The notes beneath the pieces were generated by a model, which did no database searches, had not been told where the DNA came from, and saw only the letters and a list, made by a program, of their open reading frames with translations. Below are positions 1-7,509 of a stretch of 20,388 nt of DNA, in pieces. The DNA comes from Enterococcus sp. DIV0212c (GTDB taxonomy: Bacteria; Bacillota; Bacilli; Lactobacillales; Enterococcaceae). A program made the position numbers and the translations under genes. Position 1 is the first letter of the stretch. Every line of letters begins with the position of its first letter. Location of the stretch: contig NZ_JAFREN010000040.1 in NCBI RefSeq assembly GCF_017377505.1, positions 1 through 20,388 of the forward strand, in the 5' to 3' direction.

Positions 1-395
1 GTATATTTATCATAGATCGTTCCTGTTTGGCGTTCTGGCACTTCAATTCTGTAATAATCTTTGTCTCCTTTAAAGTCGATTCCTGCAGGATAATCTTTGT
101 TTATTGGTAGAAGTGCCGCTGTTCCATGATCGTAATTCTCATCTTGTCCTAACTCTCTATCTACTCGAACCACATATGAACCCGTGCCTGTATTCCTAAG
201 CTCTCGTACTTCTAAATAATATATCCCAGATTGTAAATCTTCTTTGATTATTTTGAAATCTCTATTGCCATTTCCATCATCGTTGCTTTCTATTACTTTT
301 CCTTCGCTATCATATAATGTCCCGTAACTATCAAAATTACTCGTGGTATACATTGTATATTTATCATAGATTGTTCCTGTTTGGCGTTCTGGCAC
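1..395 (-). repeat. 354-bp direct repeat inside the secreted-protein gene
   Basis: The stretch 1-41 recurs at 355-395 with one base changed (atcgttcc versus attgttcc), giving a period of 354 bp, exactly 118 codons. It encodes the shared VPERQTGTIYDKYT segment of successive PPC-like units. Only the end of the second copy is inside the window, so the copy number cannot be counted. Confidence 0.85.
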
Positions 396-1346
396 TTTGA
401 ATTGGTAATATTTTTTCTCACCAATTAATGAAATATTTCCAGAAGATGATTGATTCAACTGTAGCGGTATACTTTGTGCAAACATTGAATTGTTTTGTCT
501 TAGTCTCGACGGTTCTAACGGAAGTGGCATATTCCTTAATTCAGACTTACTTTCTTTTTCAGTTGTCTTTTTATTTTCCGCTTTTGAATCATCTGTTTTC
601 TTTTCAGTCACTGACTGTTCTTGCGTTACTTCGCTACTAGTTTCTGACGTCCAGCTTTCTTCCGATACCTCCCTTGTTGCCGATGTTTCACTTTCTTCCA
701 CAGATGAATCTAGAATAGATGTTTCTTCCGTTACTTGAGTAGCATCTTCCTTAGAATTCTCCGTCTGCTCTTCCTTTTCTTCATACAAATCCATCGTATT
801 CGACAGATTTATTTTCGATATATCTGCTTGTAAAAACAATTGCTCTGTTTCACTCTCAGACATTTCAGGTGTTGAAAAATTATAAACGCTCTTCTCATCT
901 TTCCCGATTATCTGCTGTTCAACTTCCAATAAAACTAAGGGCGCAGTATTCTTTGTCTCCCCTTGATAATCAGCTAGTTTTTTGACTACTTGTTCTGCTT
1001 CTAATGCATAACTTTCTGTCTTTGGTGTATAACGAATCAGTGCAGCTAATTTTTTTTGACTCAGCACTGGATAATAATGCTCTTCAGTCAGTCCCTCTTG
1101 TGTCACCGAAAATAACGCTATTGGTTCCTGAATCGTATAAGAATCTTTTTCTATTCCTGATTCCTCTATCAAAGTTTCTACTTGTCTTCTATCGCTATTC
1201 TTTTCTACAGAAACCTTAATCACATGCATTGCCTGATTTAACGATTGATTTTCTTCCATCGCTACTGCATAAATTGTCGATGAACCATATTGAAATAACA
1301 TGATCCATACTAAAAATAACTGAACCCAACTCTTTTTCTTTCCCAT
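1..1346 (-). CDS. Secreted protein with tandem PPC-like repeats (5' part only; runs off left edge)
   Basis: An uninterrupted minus-strand frame runs from the ATG at 1346-1344 to the window edge (448 codons), so the C-terminus is missing. A good SD (AGGAG, about 8 nt upstream) and a strong promoter precede this start. Residues 1-32 form a signal peptide: KKK, a hydrophobic core, then IYA before AVA-type small residues. Residues about 33-185 are a charged, unrecognised domain. Residues about 187-270 are a Ser/Thr/Glu-rich low-complexity linker. From about residue 300 a 118-residue unit begins, with the pattern YYQFKVPERQTG, GTLYDSEGKVIES, DLQSGIYYLEVRE and TGSYVVRV. It restarts near residue 415, ending in a second copy of VPERQTGTIYDKYT at the edge. 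This pattern resembles bacterial pre-peptidase C-terminal (PPC) beta-sandwich domains, which often follow secreted peptidases. No catalytic domain is visible; one may lie further left, or the protein may be a non-enzymatic surface protein. Confidence 0.85.
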   Translation of the reverse strand, partial: MGKKKSWVQLFLVWIMLFQYGSSTIYAVAMEENQSLNQAMHVIKVSVEKNSDRRQVETLIEESGIEKDSYTIQEPIALFSVTQEGLTEEHYYPVLSQKKLAALIRYTPKTESYALEAEQVVKKLADYQGETKNTAPLVLLEVEQQIIGKDEKSVYNFSTPEMSESETEQLFLQADISKINLSNTMDLYEEKEEQTENSKEDATQVTEETSILDSSVEESETSATREVSEESWTSETSSEVTQEQSVTEKKTDDSKAENKKTTEKESKSELRNMPLPLEPSRLRQNNSMFAQSIPLQLNQSSSGNISLIGEKKYYQFKVPERQTGTIYDKYTMYTTSNFDSYGTLYDSEGKVIESNDDGNGNRDFKIIKEDLQSGIYYLEVRELRNTGTGSYVVRVDRELGQDENYDHGTAALLPINKDYPAGIDFKGDKDYYRIEVPERQTGTIYDKY

Positions 1347-1386
1347 TTTCCCATCTCCTTTTTTTGAAAAAAATTATTTCTATCTT

Positions 1387-1415
1387 AGTATAAAAAAAGC
1401 TATACGCTCGGTCAA
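1387..1415 (-). promoter_or_regulatory. Sigma-A promoter of the secreted PPC-repeat protein gene
   Basis: On the minus strand, TTGACC (1410-1415) and TATACT (1387-1392) are separated by exactly 17 bases. The predicted transcript starts near 1380 and has a leader of about 34 nt carrying the SD for the ATG at 1346. Five of six consensus bases match in each hexamer. No operator-like palindrome was seen around it. Confidence 0.75.
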
Positions 1416-1614
1416 TGCAGGTAAAATATCCCAAATAAAATAACAAAACATACTTTAATTAACTGTAATCATTTATAATTAAAAATAGAATTAACAATGG
1501 AATTCTCTGAACCTATCAGTGTGAAATAGTCTTATCCGTAATTAAAAAATGTATTTATTCATTATTATTAAAAACAATAAGAAAACATTAAATTTACTTA
1601 GAATTCATATAAAA
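1416..1614. other. AT-rich intergenic stretch, no gene seen
   Basis: This is the rest of the gap between the secreted-protein promoter and the citrate operon terminator. It is very AT-rich, with many A and T runs. I see no open frame with a ribosome binding site and no clear inverted repeat. In the E. faecalis arrangement citM and citG would follow oadA; neither is here. Confidence 0.6.
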
Positions 1615-1666
1615 AACGAATGAACTTATTTCCAAACAGACAATGCTGGAAATAAATTCATTCGTT
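1615..1666 (-). terminator. Rho-independent terminator of the oad-cit operon
   Basis: Two 19-base arms (1615-1633 and 1648-1666) pair with one G-T wobble around a 14-base loop. On the minus strand the hairpin is followed at once by a run of six T, and it lies 22 bases past the oadA stop. On the plus strand ATTTTCTTT follows, so it may also act weakly in that direction. Confidence 0.85.
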
Positions 1667-1688
1667 ATTTTCTTTAAAACTCATCTTT

Positions 1689-3080
1689 CTAAATATCTAA
1701 TGACACGTTTACTTCTTGCAGAGGAACATCGTAAAATCGATCTTCTCTTCTTCCTAAGAAATCTTTTCCTTGTTGCGGGAATAAAGCATACATCAACACA
1801 TCTTCAGTTGATTTTGCATATTCTGCGATTTCTTGTTCGTACTGCGGAAGTTCCGGTGTCAATAAGTCAGCTGGTCTGACCGTAATCACTTCTTCTTCCC
1901 CAATGATCAATTTCGTCATTTCTTCTGAAATTGCCACAGGTGGTTTTCCATACAAGCCTTTGACATAATCTTTGATTTCTTTCGGTACCATTTTATAACG
2001 TTCTCCACTGATCACATTCATAACTGCTTGGGTTCCTACCATTTGAGATAGTGGTGTTACAAGCGGTGGATAGCCTAGATCAGCACGTACTTTTGGTACT
2101 TCTCTTAACACTTCTTCGTATTTATCTGCTAGTCCTTGCTCTGTCAACTGACTCAATAAATTTGATAACATGCCCCCAGGTACTTTGTAGATCAATGTTT
2201 TCGGCTCTGTGTCTTTTACTTTAGGATTCAACAAGCCTTCTTCTCTAAATTTATCACGAATCGGATTAAAATAATCTGCAGCTTCTGCCACTTTTTTCAT
2301 GTCTAAATGAGTATCGTAACCTAAATTTTCTAACGCAAGCGCCATTGATTCTGTGGCTGGCTGACTCGTTCCTCCAGAAAAAGAAGAAATTGCCGTATCA
2401 ATAATGTCCGCACCAGCTTCAATAGCTTTTAAATATGTCATTTCAGAAATTCCACTAGTTGCATGTGTATGAACTTCTAATGGTACTTGGATTTTATTCT
2501 TGATTTCTGTTACTAAACGATAGGCATCATCAGGTGTGAGAATTCCTGCCATATCTTTAATACAAATGGAATCGGCACCCATTTTTTCTAATTCTGTGGT
2601 CAAACCAACAAAATAATCGATCGTATGAAAATCACTCGTCGTATATGAAATCGCTGGCTGACAATGTCCTCCAAATTTCTTTGTTGCTTCAATTGAAGTT
2701 TGTAAGTTTCTTGTATCATTTAATGCATCAAAAACACGAATAATATCAATGCCATTTTCGATTGATTTTTGTACAAAGGCTTCTACTACATCATCGGCAT
2801 AGTTTTTATAGCCAAGTAAATTTTGACCTCGTAAAAGCATTTGTAGTTTGGTATTTTTCACTGCTTTGCGAATGGTTCTTAAACGTTCCCAAGGATCTTC
2901 GTTCAAAAAACGAATACAGGCGTCAAACGTTGCTCCGCCCCACATTTCTAAGGCGTGGTAACCTGCTTCATCCAAGGTTTGAATAATCGGCAGCATATCA
3001 CTTGTCGGCATTCGTGTGGCGATTTGGCTTTGTTGTCCATCACGTAGCACGGTTTCGGTAAAAAGGATTTTTTTTGTCAT
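1689..3080 (-). CDS. oadA: Oxaloacetate decarboxylase alpha subunit (carboxyltransferase)
   Basis: Transfers the carboxyl group of oxaloacetate to the biotin of the carrier subunit, giving pyruvate. The 463-aa protein has the post-TIM-barrel carboxyltransferase signature: LRDGQQSQ near residues 12-19 (metal-binding D14), the catalytic lysine in CIKDMAG (K175), and the metal-binding pair in VHTHATSG (H204, H206). The conserved carboxylase domain fills the C-terminal half. It ends without a biotinyl domain (no EAMKM motif), unlike the roughly 590-aa OadA of Klebsiella; the biotin carrier is the separate oadD gene. It overlaps citX by 4 bases (ATGA) and has a GAAAGGATG ribosome binding site. It is the last gene of the operon, directly before a terminator. 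CitM, the soluble oxaloacetate decarboxylase that follows oadA in E. faecalis, is absent at this position. Confidence 0.95.
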   Translation of the reverse strand: MTKKILFTETVLRDGQQSQIATRMPTSDMLPIIQTLDEAGYHALEMWGGATFDACIRFLNEDPWERLRTIRKAVKNTKLQMLLRGQNLLGYKNYADDVVEAFVQKSIENGIDIIRVFDALNDTRNLQTSIEATKKFGGHCQPAISYTTSDFHTIDYFVGLTTELEKMGADSICIKDMAGILTPDDAYRLVTEIKNKIQVPLEVHTHATSGISEMTYLKAIEAGADIIDTAISSFSGGTSQPATESMALALENLGYDTHLDMKKVAEAADYFNPIRDKFREEGLLNPKVKDTEPKTLIYKVPGGMLSNLLSQLTEQGLADKYEEVLREVPKVRADLGYPPLVTPLSQMVGTQAVMNVISGERYKMVPKEIKDYVKGLYGKPPVAISEEMTKLIIGEEEVITVRPADLLTPELPQYEQEIAEYAKSTEDVLMYALFPQQGKDFLGRREDRFYDVPLQEVNVSLDI

Positions 3081-3619
3081 TTCATCCTTCCTTTCTCAAT
3101 AAGTTGACTGATTGCATCTTGCATTTCTTCTACACTATGACGTCTTTGTCTACCGCAGACTTTTGCTTCTTCTTCGCAGATAAAACAGGTTCTTGGCGTA
3201 TGATTTAATTCCGTGCGGCTGATTGAATATAGCTGATGATCCTTTAAGACAATCACATCTAAATCCATCAAGCGTCCATAATCATGAGTTTCTTCGATTT
3301 GAATCAGCTGTTTTTTCAATGCTTTAGGTGTTTCATTAAGGGCTAGATAATATTCAGAACCTGTTTTTAACTCTTGATATTTACGAGCGGCTATTTTTTC
3401 AGGAGGAAAAAGAGAATCGATCTCTTTAATGACAGTTAAAAATGCGTGTCGTAGCTGCTCGTTGGTCTTAATAGGTCCTGGAATATTCATCGTAGCGCTT
3501 AATAAAGCACATGTAGGATGCTTTTGTAAAAGTTCTTTCTGAATGTCCACTCGCTTTTCCCGAGCATTCAGCATGTCTGGTAAAGTAACTGTTTCTCCCT
3601 TTAAATAGGCTTTAGACAT
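3077..3619 (-). CDS. citX: Apo-citrate lyase phosphoribosyl-dephospho-CoA transferase
   Basis: Attaches the phosphoribosyl-dephospho-CoA prosthetic group, made by CitG, to the serine of the acyl carrier CitD. The 180-aa protein has the CitX features: TCALLSATMNIPGPIK in the N-terminal third, GRLMDLDV near residues 115-122, and the C-terminal RTCFICEEEAKVCGRQRRH segment. The length fits stand-alone CitX; it is not fused to CitG. The gene overlaps the end of citF by 8 bases and the start of oadA by 4, indicating translational coupling. Identification is firm from motif and position. Confidence 0.93.
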   Translation of the reverse strand: MSKAYLKGETVTLPDMLNAREKRVDIQKELLQKHPTCALLSATMNIPGPIKTNEQLRHAFLTVIKEIDSLFPPEKIAARKYQELKTGSEYYLALNETPKALKKQLIQIEETHDYGRLMDLDVIVLKDHQLYSISRTELNHTPRTCFICEEEAKVCGRQRRHSVEEMQDAISQLIEKGRMK

Positions 3620-5141
3620 TTTTTACCACATCGATAATTGAACCATCACGATATTCGATCAATGCAACGACTTTATTACCATATTTGATCTCATCTGGTT
3701 TACCCACGATACTATATGCTTTTTCTTGTAGTTCTTTCATCGTCAACTGTGGAACATCCAATGCTTTAAAATGTTCGATTAAATCTTGGCGTTCTGGATT
3801 AATGGCTATACCGACTTCTGTCACCACAACATCAATACTGCTGCCTGGTGTTACGACTGTATTGACTTCTTCAACAATCGTTGGAATTCGCCCTCTGATC
3901 AATGGTGCGATCACCAAACTCATCTTGCACGCAGCACTAGTATCCGAATGTCCGCCAGATGCTCCTCGAATGACGCCATCTGATCCCGTAATAACGTTGA
4001 CATTGAAATTCGTATCGATTTCAAGTGCGGAAAGGATTGCTGTATCTAATTGATTGATCACAGAACCCTTACTTAATGGCGAAGCGTACATATTTGCATC
4101 GATTTCGTAGTGATTAGCATTTTTGCCTAATGAAACAGCAGATGGATGGTCAAAATCTTGGACATCGATGATTTTTTCGACTAGTCCTTCTTCCAATAAT
4201 TCAACCATTGCGTTCGTGATACCACCTAAAGCAAAGCTTGCTGTGATACCATCTTTGATCATTGCTTCTTTCAAAAATCTAGAAACAGCTAAGGCTGCTC
4301 CACCAGTTCCTGTTTGGAAAGAGAAACCATTTTTATAATAAGGTGAATGCGTGATAACTTTTGCTGCATATTCTGCAATCAATAGCTCTTTCGGATTTTT
4401 TGTAAAACGCGTAGCGCCTTTCGCAATCCCATCAGGATCACCGATTGCATCAACTTCTACAACAAAGTCAACATCTGTTTGTGGAATGCTGATTGGTGTA
4501 TTTGGATAAGGCATCAAACTATCCGTGATGATCACTACTTGATCTGCATATTTCGCATCGATCATCGCATAGCCTAATGAGCCGCAAGTTGCTTTGCCTT
4601 TAGTTCCATTTACATTGCCGTATGCATCCGAACTTGGTGCACCAAGAAAAGCTACATCAATATGAATATCTCCTGCAGCAATCGCTCTGGCACGTCCTCC
4701 ATGAGAACGAATCACAACTGGATTTTCCATGATTCCTTCAGAAATAGCAGCGCCGACTTTATCACGTAACCCACTAGAAGTAATATTGGTCACAACGCCA
4801 TTTTTAATATGATCGATCAATGGTTCATGAATATTTGCGATTGAGCTAGGTGCAATCGATAAATTTCTGATCCCCATCGCTGCAATTTCGTTTAAAACCA
4901 TATTCATAACAAAATCGCCTTCACGAAAATGATGATGGAAGGAAATCGTCATACCGTCTTTTAATCCAGTTTTTTCAATTGCTTCTCTTAAACTACCTAA
5001 TAATTTTGTATCTCTTGGTCTAACTGGATTGATCGTGCGGCTTGCTTCCTTGTATTCACTAATATTCGCTAGCTCACCTTTAAATAAACCGTATTGTTCA
5101 GCATAATTATCTGGAATTTCTTTGCCTACATTATTTTTCAT
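3612..5141 (-). CDS. citF: Citrate lyase alpha subunit (citrate:acetyl-ACP CoA-transferase-type)
   Basis: CitF swaps the acetyl group on the acyl carrier for citrate, forming citryl-ACP and releasing acetate. The 509-aa length is typical of the family. Recognisable segments are FHHHFREGDFVMN in the N-terminal quarter, IRSHGGRARAI, GAPSSDAYGNVNG, FQTGTGGAALAV in the middle, GASGGHSDTSA, and VVTEVGIAINPER near the C-terminus. The start lies 1 base after the citE stop, with a strong GAGGAGG site inside the end of citE, so the two are tightly coupled. No truncation or frameshift is seen. The antisense frames over this gene are shadows. Confidence 0.96.
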   Translation of the reverse strand: MKNNVGKEIPDNYAEQYGLFKGELANISEYKEASRTINPVRPRDTKLLGSLREAIEKTGLKDGMTISFHHHFREGDFVMNMVLNEIAAMGIRNLSIAPSSIANIHEPLIDHIKNGVVTNITSSGLRDKVGAAISEGIMENPVVIRSHGGRARAIAAGDIHIDVAFLGAPSSDAYGNVNGTKGKATCGSLGYAMIDAKYADQVVIITDSLMPYPNTPISIPQTDVDFVVEVDAIGDPDGIAKGATRFTKNPKELLIAEYAAKVITHSPYYKNGFSFQTGTGGAALAVSRFLKEAMIKDGITASFALGGITNAMVELLEEGLVEKIIDVQDFDHPSAVSLGKNANHYEIDANMYASPLSKGSVINQLDTAILSALEIDTNFNVNVITGSDGVIRGASGGHSDTSAACKMSLVIAPLIRGRIPTIVEEVNTVVTPGSSIDVVVTEVGIAINPERQDLIEHFKALDVPQLTMKELQEKAYSIVGKPDEIKYGNKVVALIEYRDGSIIDVVKNV

Positions 5142-5142
5142 T

Positions 5143-6030
5143 TTAGACTTCCTCCTCAGAAATTAATTTTGCTGCAATGGCTAAGGCAATCACTCGCTCT
5201 GCTCGTTCAACAATTGGTTTATCCACCATTTTTCCATTGACCGAAATCACGCCTGAACCTTTCGCTTCTGCTTCACGAATGCCCCAGATCACTTCTTTCG
5301 CATTTTGAATTTCTTTTTCAGTCGGCTCATATACACTATTTACTAAAGGAATTTGACGTGGATTAATAACTGATTTACCGTCAAAACCTAATTGCTTGAT
5401 CAGCTCAACTTCAGCTAAGAACCCTTCGGTATTATCGACATCTGAATAGACGGTATCGATTGCCGCAATTCCAGCTGCTCTAGCTGAATGCAGAATAAAA
5501 CTACGGGCAAAAAATAATTCTTGTCCATTTGGATAGCGATGTGTTTTCATATTTGTTACATAATCTTCAGCACCCAGTGCAATCCCGATCAACCGATCAC
5601 TTGCTTGAGCGATTTCGCGAGCATTTAAAACACCTTCAGCTGATTCGATTGCTGCCATCATTTTAGTTGTACCAACAGTGATTTCATACTTTGTTTCCAT
5701 TTCTGTGATTACCGCAGCCACATCGACAATATCTTGAGCTGTTTCAGTTTTTGGTAGACGAATGACATCAACCCCAGCTAAAACCATCGCTTCAACATCC
5801 TGACGGCCGACTGTGTCTAGTCCATTGATTCGTACAACAGTTTCCACACTCGAATAATCAAAGGTTTTCAAGGCATTATAAACAAGTAAACGAGCACTAT
5901 CTTTTTCCTTTAAAGAAACCGCATCTTCTAAGTCAAACATCAACGAATCAGCACCATATAACGTCGCGTCTCTTAGCATTGAAGCATTTGCTCCAGGCAC
6001 AAACATCATCGTTCTTCTTAAGCGTTCCAT
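5143..6030 (-). CDS. citE: Citrate lyase beta subunit (citryl-ACP lyase)
   Basis: CitE cleaves citryl-ACP to oxaloacetate and acetyl-ACP. The protein belongs to the HpcH/HpaI TIM-barrel family: it starts MERLRRTMMFVPGANASML and carries FDLEDAVSLKEK, VVRINGLDT, MMAAIESAEGV, GAEDYVTN and DGKSVINPRQI, which hold the Mg and substrate ligands. The frame stays open to 6111, but I place the start at the ATG at 6030 because the conserved N-terminus begins there and AGGTG lies about 9 bases upstream. This gives 295 aa, the usual length. The start overlaps the end of citD by 13 bases. Confidence 0.95.
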   Translation of the reverse strand: MERLRRTMMFVPGANASMLRDATLYGADSLMFDLEDAVSLKEKDSARLLVYNALKTFDYSSVETVVRINGLDTVGRQDVEAMVLAGVDVIRLPKTETAQDIVDVAAVITEMETKYEITVGTTKMMAAIESAEGVLNAREIAQASDRLIGIALGAEDYVTNMKTHRYPNGQELFFARSFILHSARAAGIAAIDTVYSDVDNTEGFLAEVELIKQLGFDGKSVINPRQIPLVNSVYEPTEKEIQNAKEVIWGIREAEAKGSGVISVNGKMVDKPIVERAERVIALAIAAKLISEEEV

Positions 6031-6326
6031 GTATTTAACACCTGCCAGTCTACATTTTCTTCGCCAGCAGCACGATAAACAGCTGCCACCGTTCGGGCTT
6101 GAATTGTACAATCCAATGCCCCTTTATCAATTGCCTGAATCTTCGCATCAGTAACAGACAACTTCTTTAAGGTTTCTTGTATTTTTTCACGAATTTGACG
6201 TCCAAATTGCTTTTCAACACTGCTGTCCAGTTCAATTAGAATTCCTTGTCCACTGTTTTTTCCAATTGTAATCATAATATCGCTTGATTCAGTTGTACCA
6301 GCAGATGCGTTTTGTTTGATTTCCAA
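6018..6326 (-). CDS. citD: Citrate lyase gamma subunit (acyl carrier protein)
   Basis: Small acyl carrier bearing the prosthetic group that shuttles the acetyl and citryl groups between CitF and CitE. The conserved start is MEIKQNA followed by AGTTESSD; the modified serine is then S14, the position known in the family. To reach this start the TTG at 6326 must be the initiation codon: it has GAGGTG about 6 bases upstream, whereas the in-frame GTG at 6335 overlaps that SD. The resulting 102 aa is normal for CitD. The body has alternating beta strands (DIMITIG, GILIELDSS) and ends near AVYRAAGE. It follows citC after 13 bases and overlaps citE. Confidence 0.92.
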   Translation of the reverse strand: MEIKQNASAGTTESSDIMITIGKNSGQGILIELDSSVEKQFGRQIREKIQETLKKLSVTDAKIQAIDKGALDCTIQARTVAAVYRAAGEENVDWQVLNTWNA

Positions 6327-6339
6327 AATGTACACCTCA

Positions 6340-7335
6340 TTACTTATTTTTTTGTTTCAATATTTCCTCAAAAGTTTTTGGTGGAACAAGAGGTTGGATC
6401 GCTGCATAATCTTTCTGTTCCAGCAATTTGCGAACTCTGGTAGCACTGACAACTTCTTCACCAATTCGCTTTCTTGGTAAAATAACTAACTTCAGCTCGG
6501 AACCAAAGGTCTTTTTCATCGCCTGATTGTAAATTTCAGTTACTTCTGAAAATGGCTCTTCTCCAACAAATCTAGTTGAAATTGATAGCGCAGAGGCAAT
6601 CTTTTCTTTAAATAAAGTAGCATCCAAAACAGCCTGAACTTGAGCAATACTAGCCTTCGCCTGATCCTTCAAAAAATAAGAAGGAAAAGTCGCACTAGAT
6701 ACCATATATTCTCTTGTTGGTAAAACAACGACATTTGATAAATGACTGGTTCCTTCTTTTACCAGTTCAAAACGTGTCTTTGCATCAAAGAGCGAGCGAT
6801 CCTCAGATAAAACGAAAAGATAAACTGTTTCTGCACATTTCACAGCTTCTGTAACTAAATATAAATGACCATTCGTAAATGGATTTGCATTCATTACAAT
6901 TGCTGCATTTTGTTTTGTCATTCGTTGATGCTTTTTGAGTTCCGCTAAATAGTCTTCAAAATCAGGAAAACCCTGCTCCATAAAAACCAGTTCGGTTGTT
7001 GCCGCAATTTCAGTAAAGCCTAAAGAGCGAAACAGCCTACTTGTTTTGGGTTTAGTATACAAGAAATAGTGCTGATACCCTATTTCCTGCAATCTTTCTC
7101 GTAATGCTTGAACAATTTGAGAAAGCAGATTTTCATTTTGATAGGAGGAATCAATGGCAATACATTTTAAAATGTTCCGAAAAATCGATCCTGTTCCAAT
7201 CAGTTTTTCCTGATCATAGATACCGATTGTATAGTCTAATTGATCATCAGGTATTAAATCAGCGGCAGCCAAAAAATCTGCCCATTGCTGTTTTCCCATC
7301 TGATCTCGATCAAGCCAAATTCTTCTGATATTCAT
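6340..7335 (-). CDS. citC: Citrate lyase synthetase ([citrate (pro-3S)-lyase] ligase)
   Basis: Activates citrate lyase by ATP-dependent acetylation of the thiol on the CitD prosthetic group. The N-terminal about 130 residues are GNAT-like (DYTIGIYDQEKLIGTGS). The C-terminal half is a nucleotidyltransferase with the ATP-binding segment NPFTNGHLYLV (about 151-161 from the chosen start) and a late SATRVRKLL motif, both typical of CitC. The frame could begin with GTG at 7344, but the ATG at 7335 has AGGAAGTG at good distance and gives 331 aa, so I prefer it. It lies 12 bases after the 41-aa membrane peptide gene and is followed after 13 bases by citD. Confidence 0.94.
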   Translation of the reverse strand: MNIRRIWLDRDQMGKQQWADFLAAADLIPDDQLDYTIGIYDQEKLIGTGSIFRNILKCIAIDSSYQNENLLSQIVQALRERLQEIGYQHYFLYTKPKTSRLFRSLGFTEIAATTELVFMEQGFPDFEDYLAELKKHQRMTKQNAAIVMNANPFTNGHLYLVTEAVKCAETVYLFVLSEDRSLFDAKTRFELVKEGTSHLSNVVVLPTREYMVSSATFPSYFLKDQAKASIAQVQAVLDATLFKEKIASALSISTRFVGEEPFSEVTEIYNQAMKKTFGSELKLVILPRKRIGEEVVSATRVRKLLEQKDYAAIQPLVPPKTFEEILKQKNK

Positions 7336-7347
7336 TACTATCACTTC

Positions 7348-7473
7348 CTACTTCTTCGGTGGAAATAATTTATTTAACATAAACGACGCAAAGTAAATCA
7401 CGAAAATGACAACAAACACGCCGCCCCATCCAAAAACCAATAGCTCCAATGATTTTAGTAAATCAGCTGACAT
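7348..7473 (-). CDS. 41-aa single-pass membrane peptide, OadG-like (putative decarboxylase gamma subunit)
   Basis: A short frame between oadB and citC codes for 41 residues: a short polar N-terminus MSADLLKSLELL, one hydrophobic segment of about 22 residues containing FGWGGVFVVIFVIYF, and a basic tail ending PPKK. A strong ribosome binding site (AAAGGAGC) sits about 8 bases before the ATG, and spacing to both neighbours is operon-like (36 and 12 bases), so I am confident it is translated. The pattern of a short N-terminus, a G-x-G-x-V-F start of a helix and a basic end resembles the membrane anchor of OadG-type gamma subunits of Na+-pump decarboxylases. The usual cytoplasmic tail is missing. 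Assignment to OadG is inference from pattern and location; the peptide could instead be an unrelated stabiliser of the Oad complex. Confidence 0.75.
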   Translation of the reverse strand: MSADLLKSLELLVFGWGGVFVVIFVIYFASFMLNKLFPPKK

Positions 7474-7509
7474 AAGCCAAGCTCCTTTCCTTTTCTTCTC
7501 TATAAAATT

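Noticed and set aside
428..738. Two overlapping plus-strand frames within 428-738
   Set aside because: They are antisense to the Ser/Thr/Glu-rich linker of the secreted protein; the composition is a by-product of that repeat-like region.
1216..1446. A 76-codon minus-strand frame around the start of the secreted protein
   Set aside because: It is in a different frame from the secreted protein, covers that gene's promoter and has no SD of its own.
3685..4053. A 122-codon plus-strand frame opposite citF
   Set aside because: It is fully antisense to a clearly conserved gene, has no ribosome binding site and codes for nothing recognisable.
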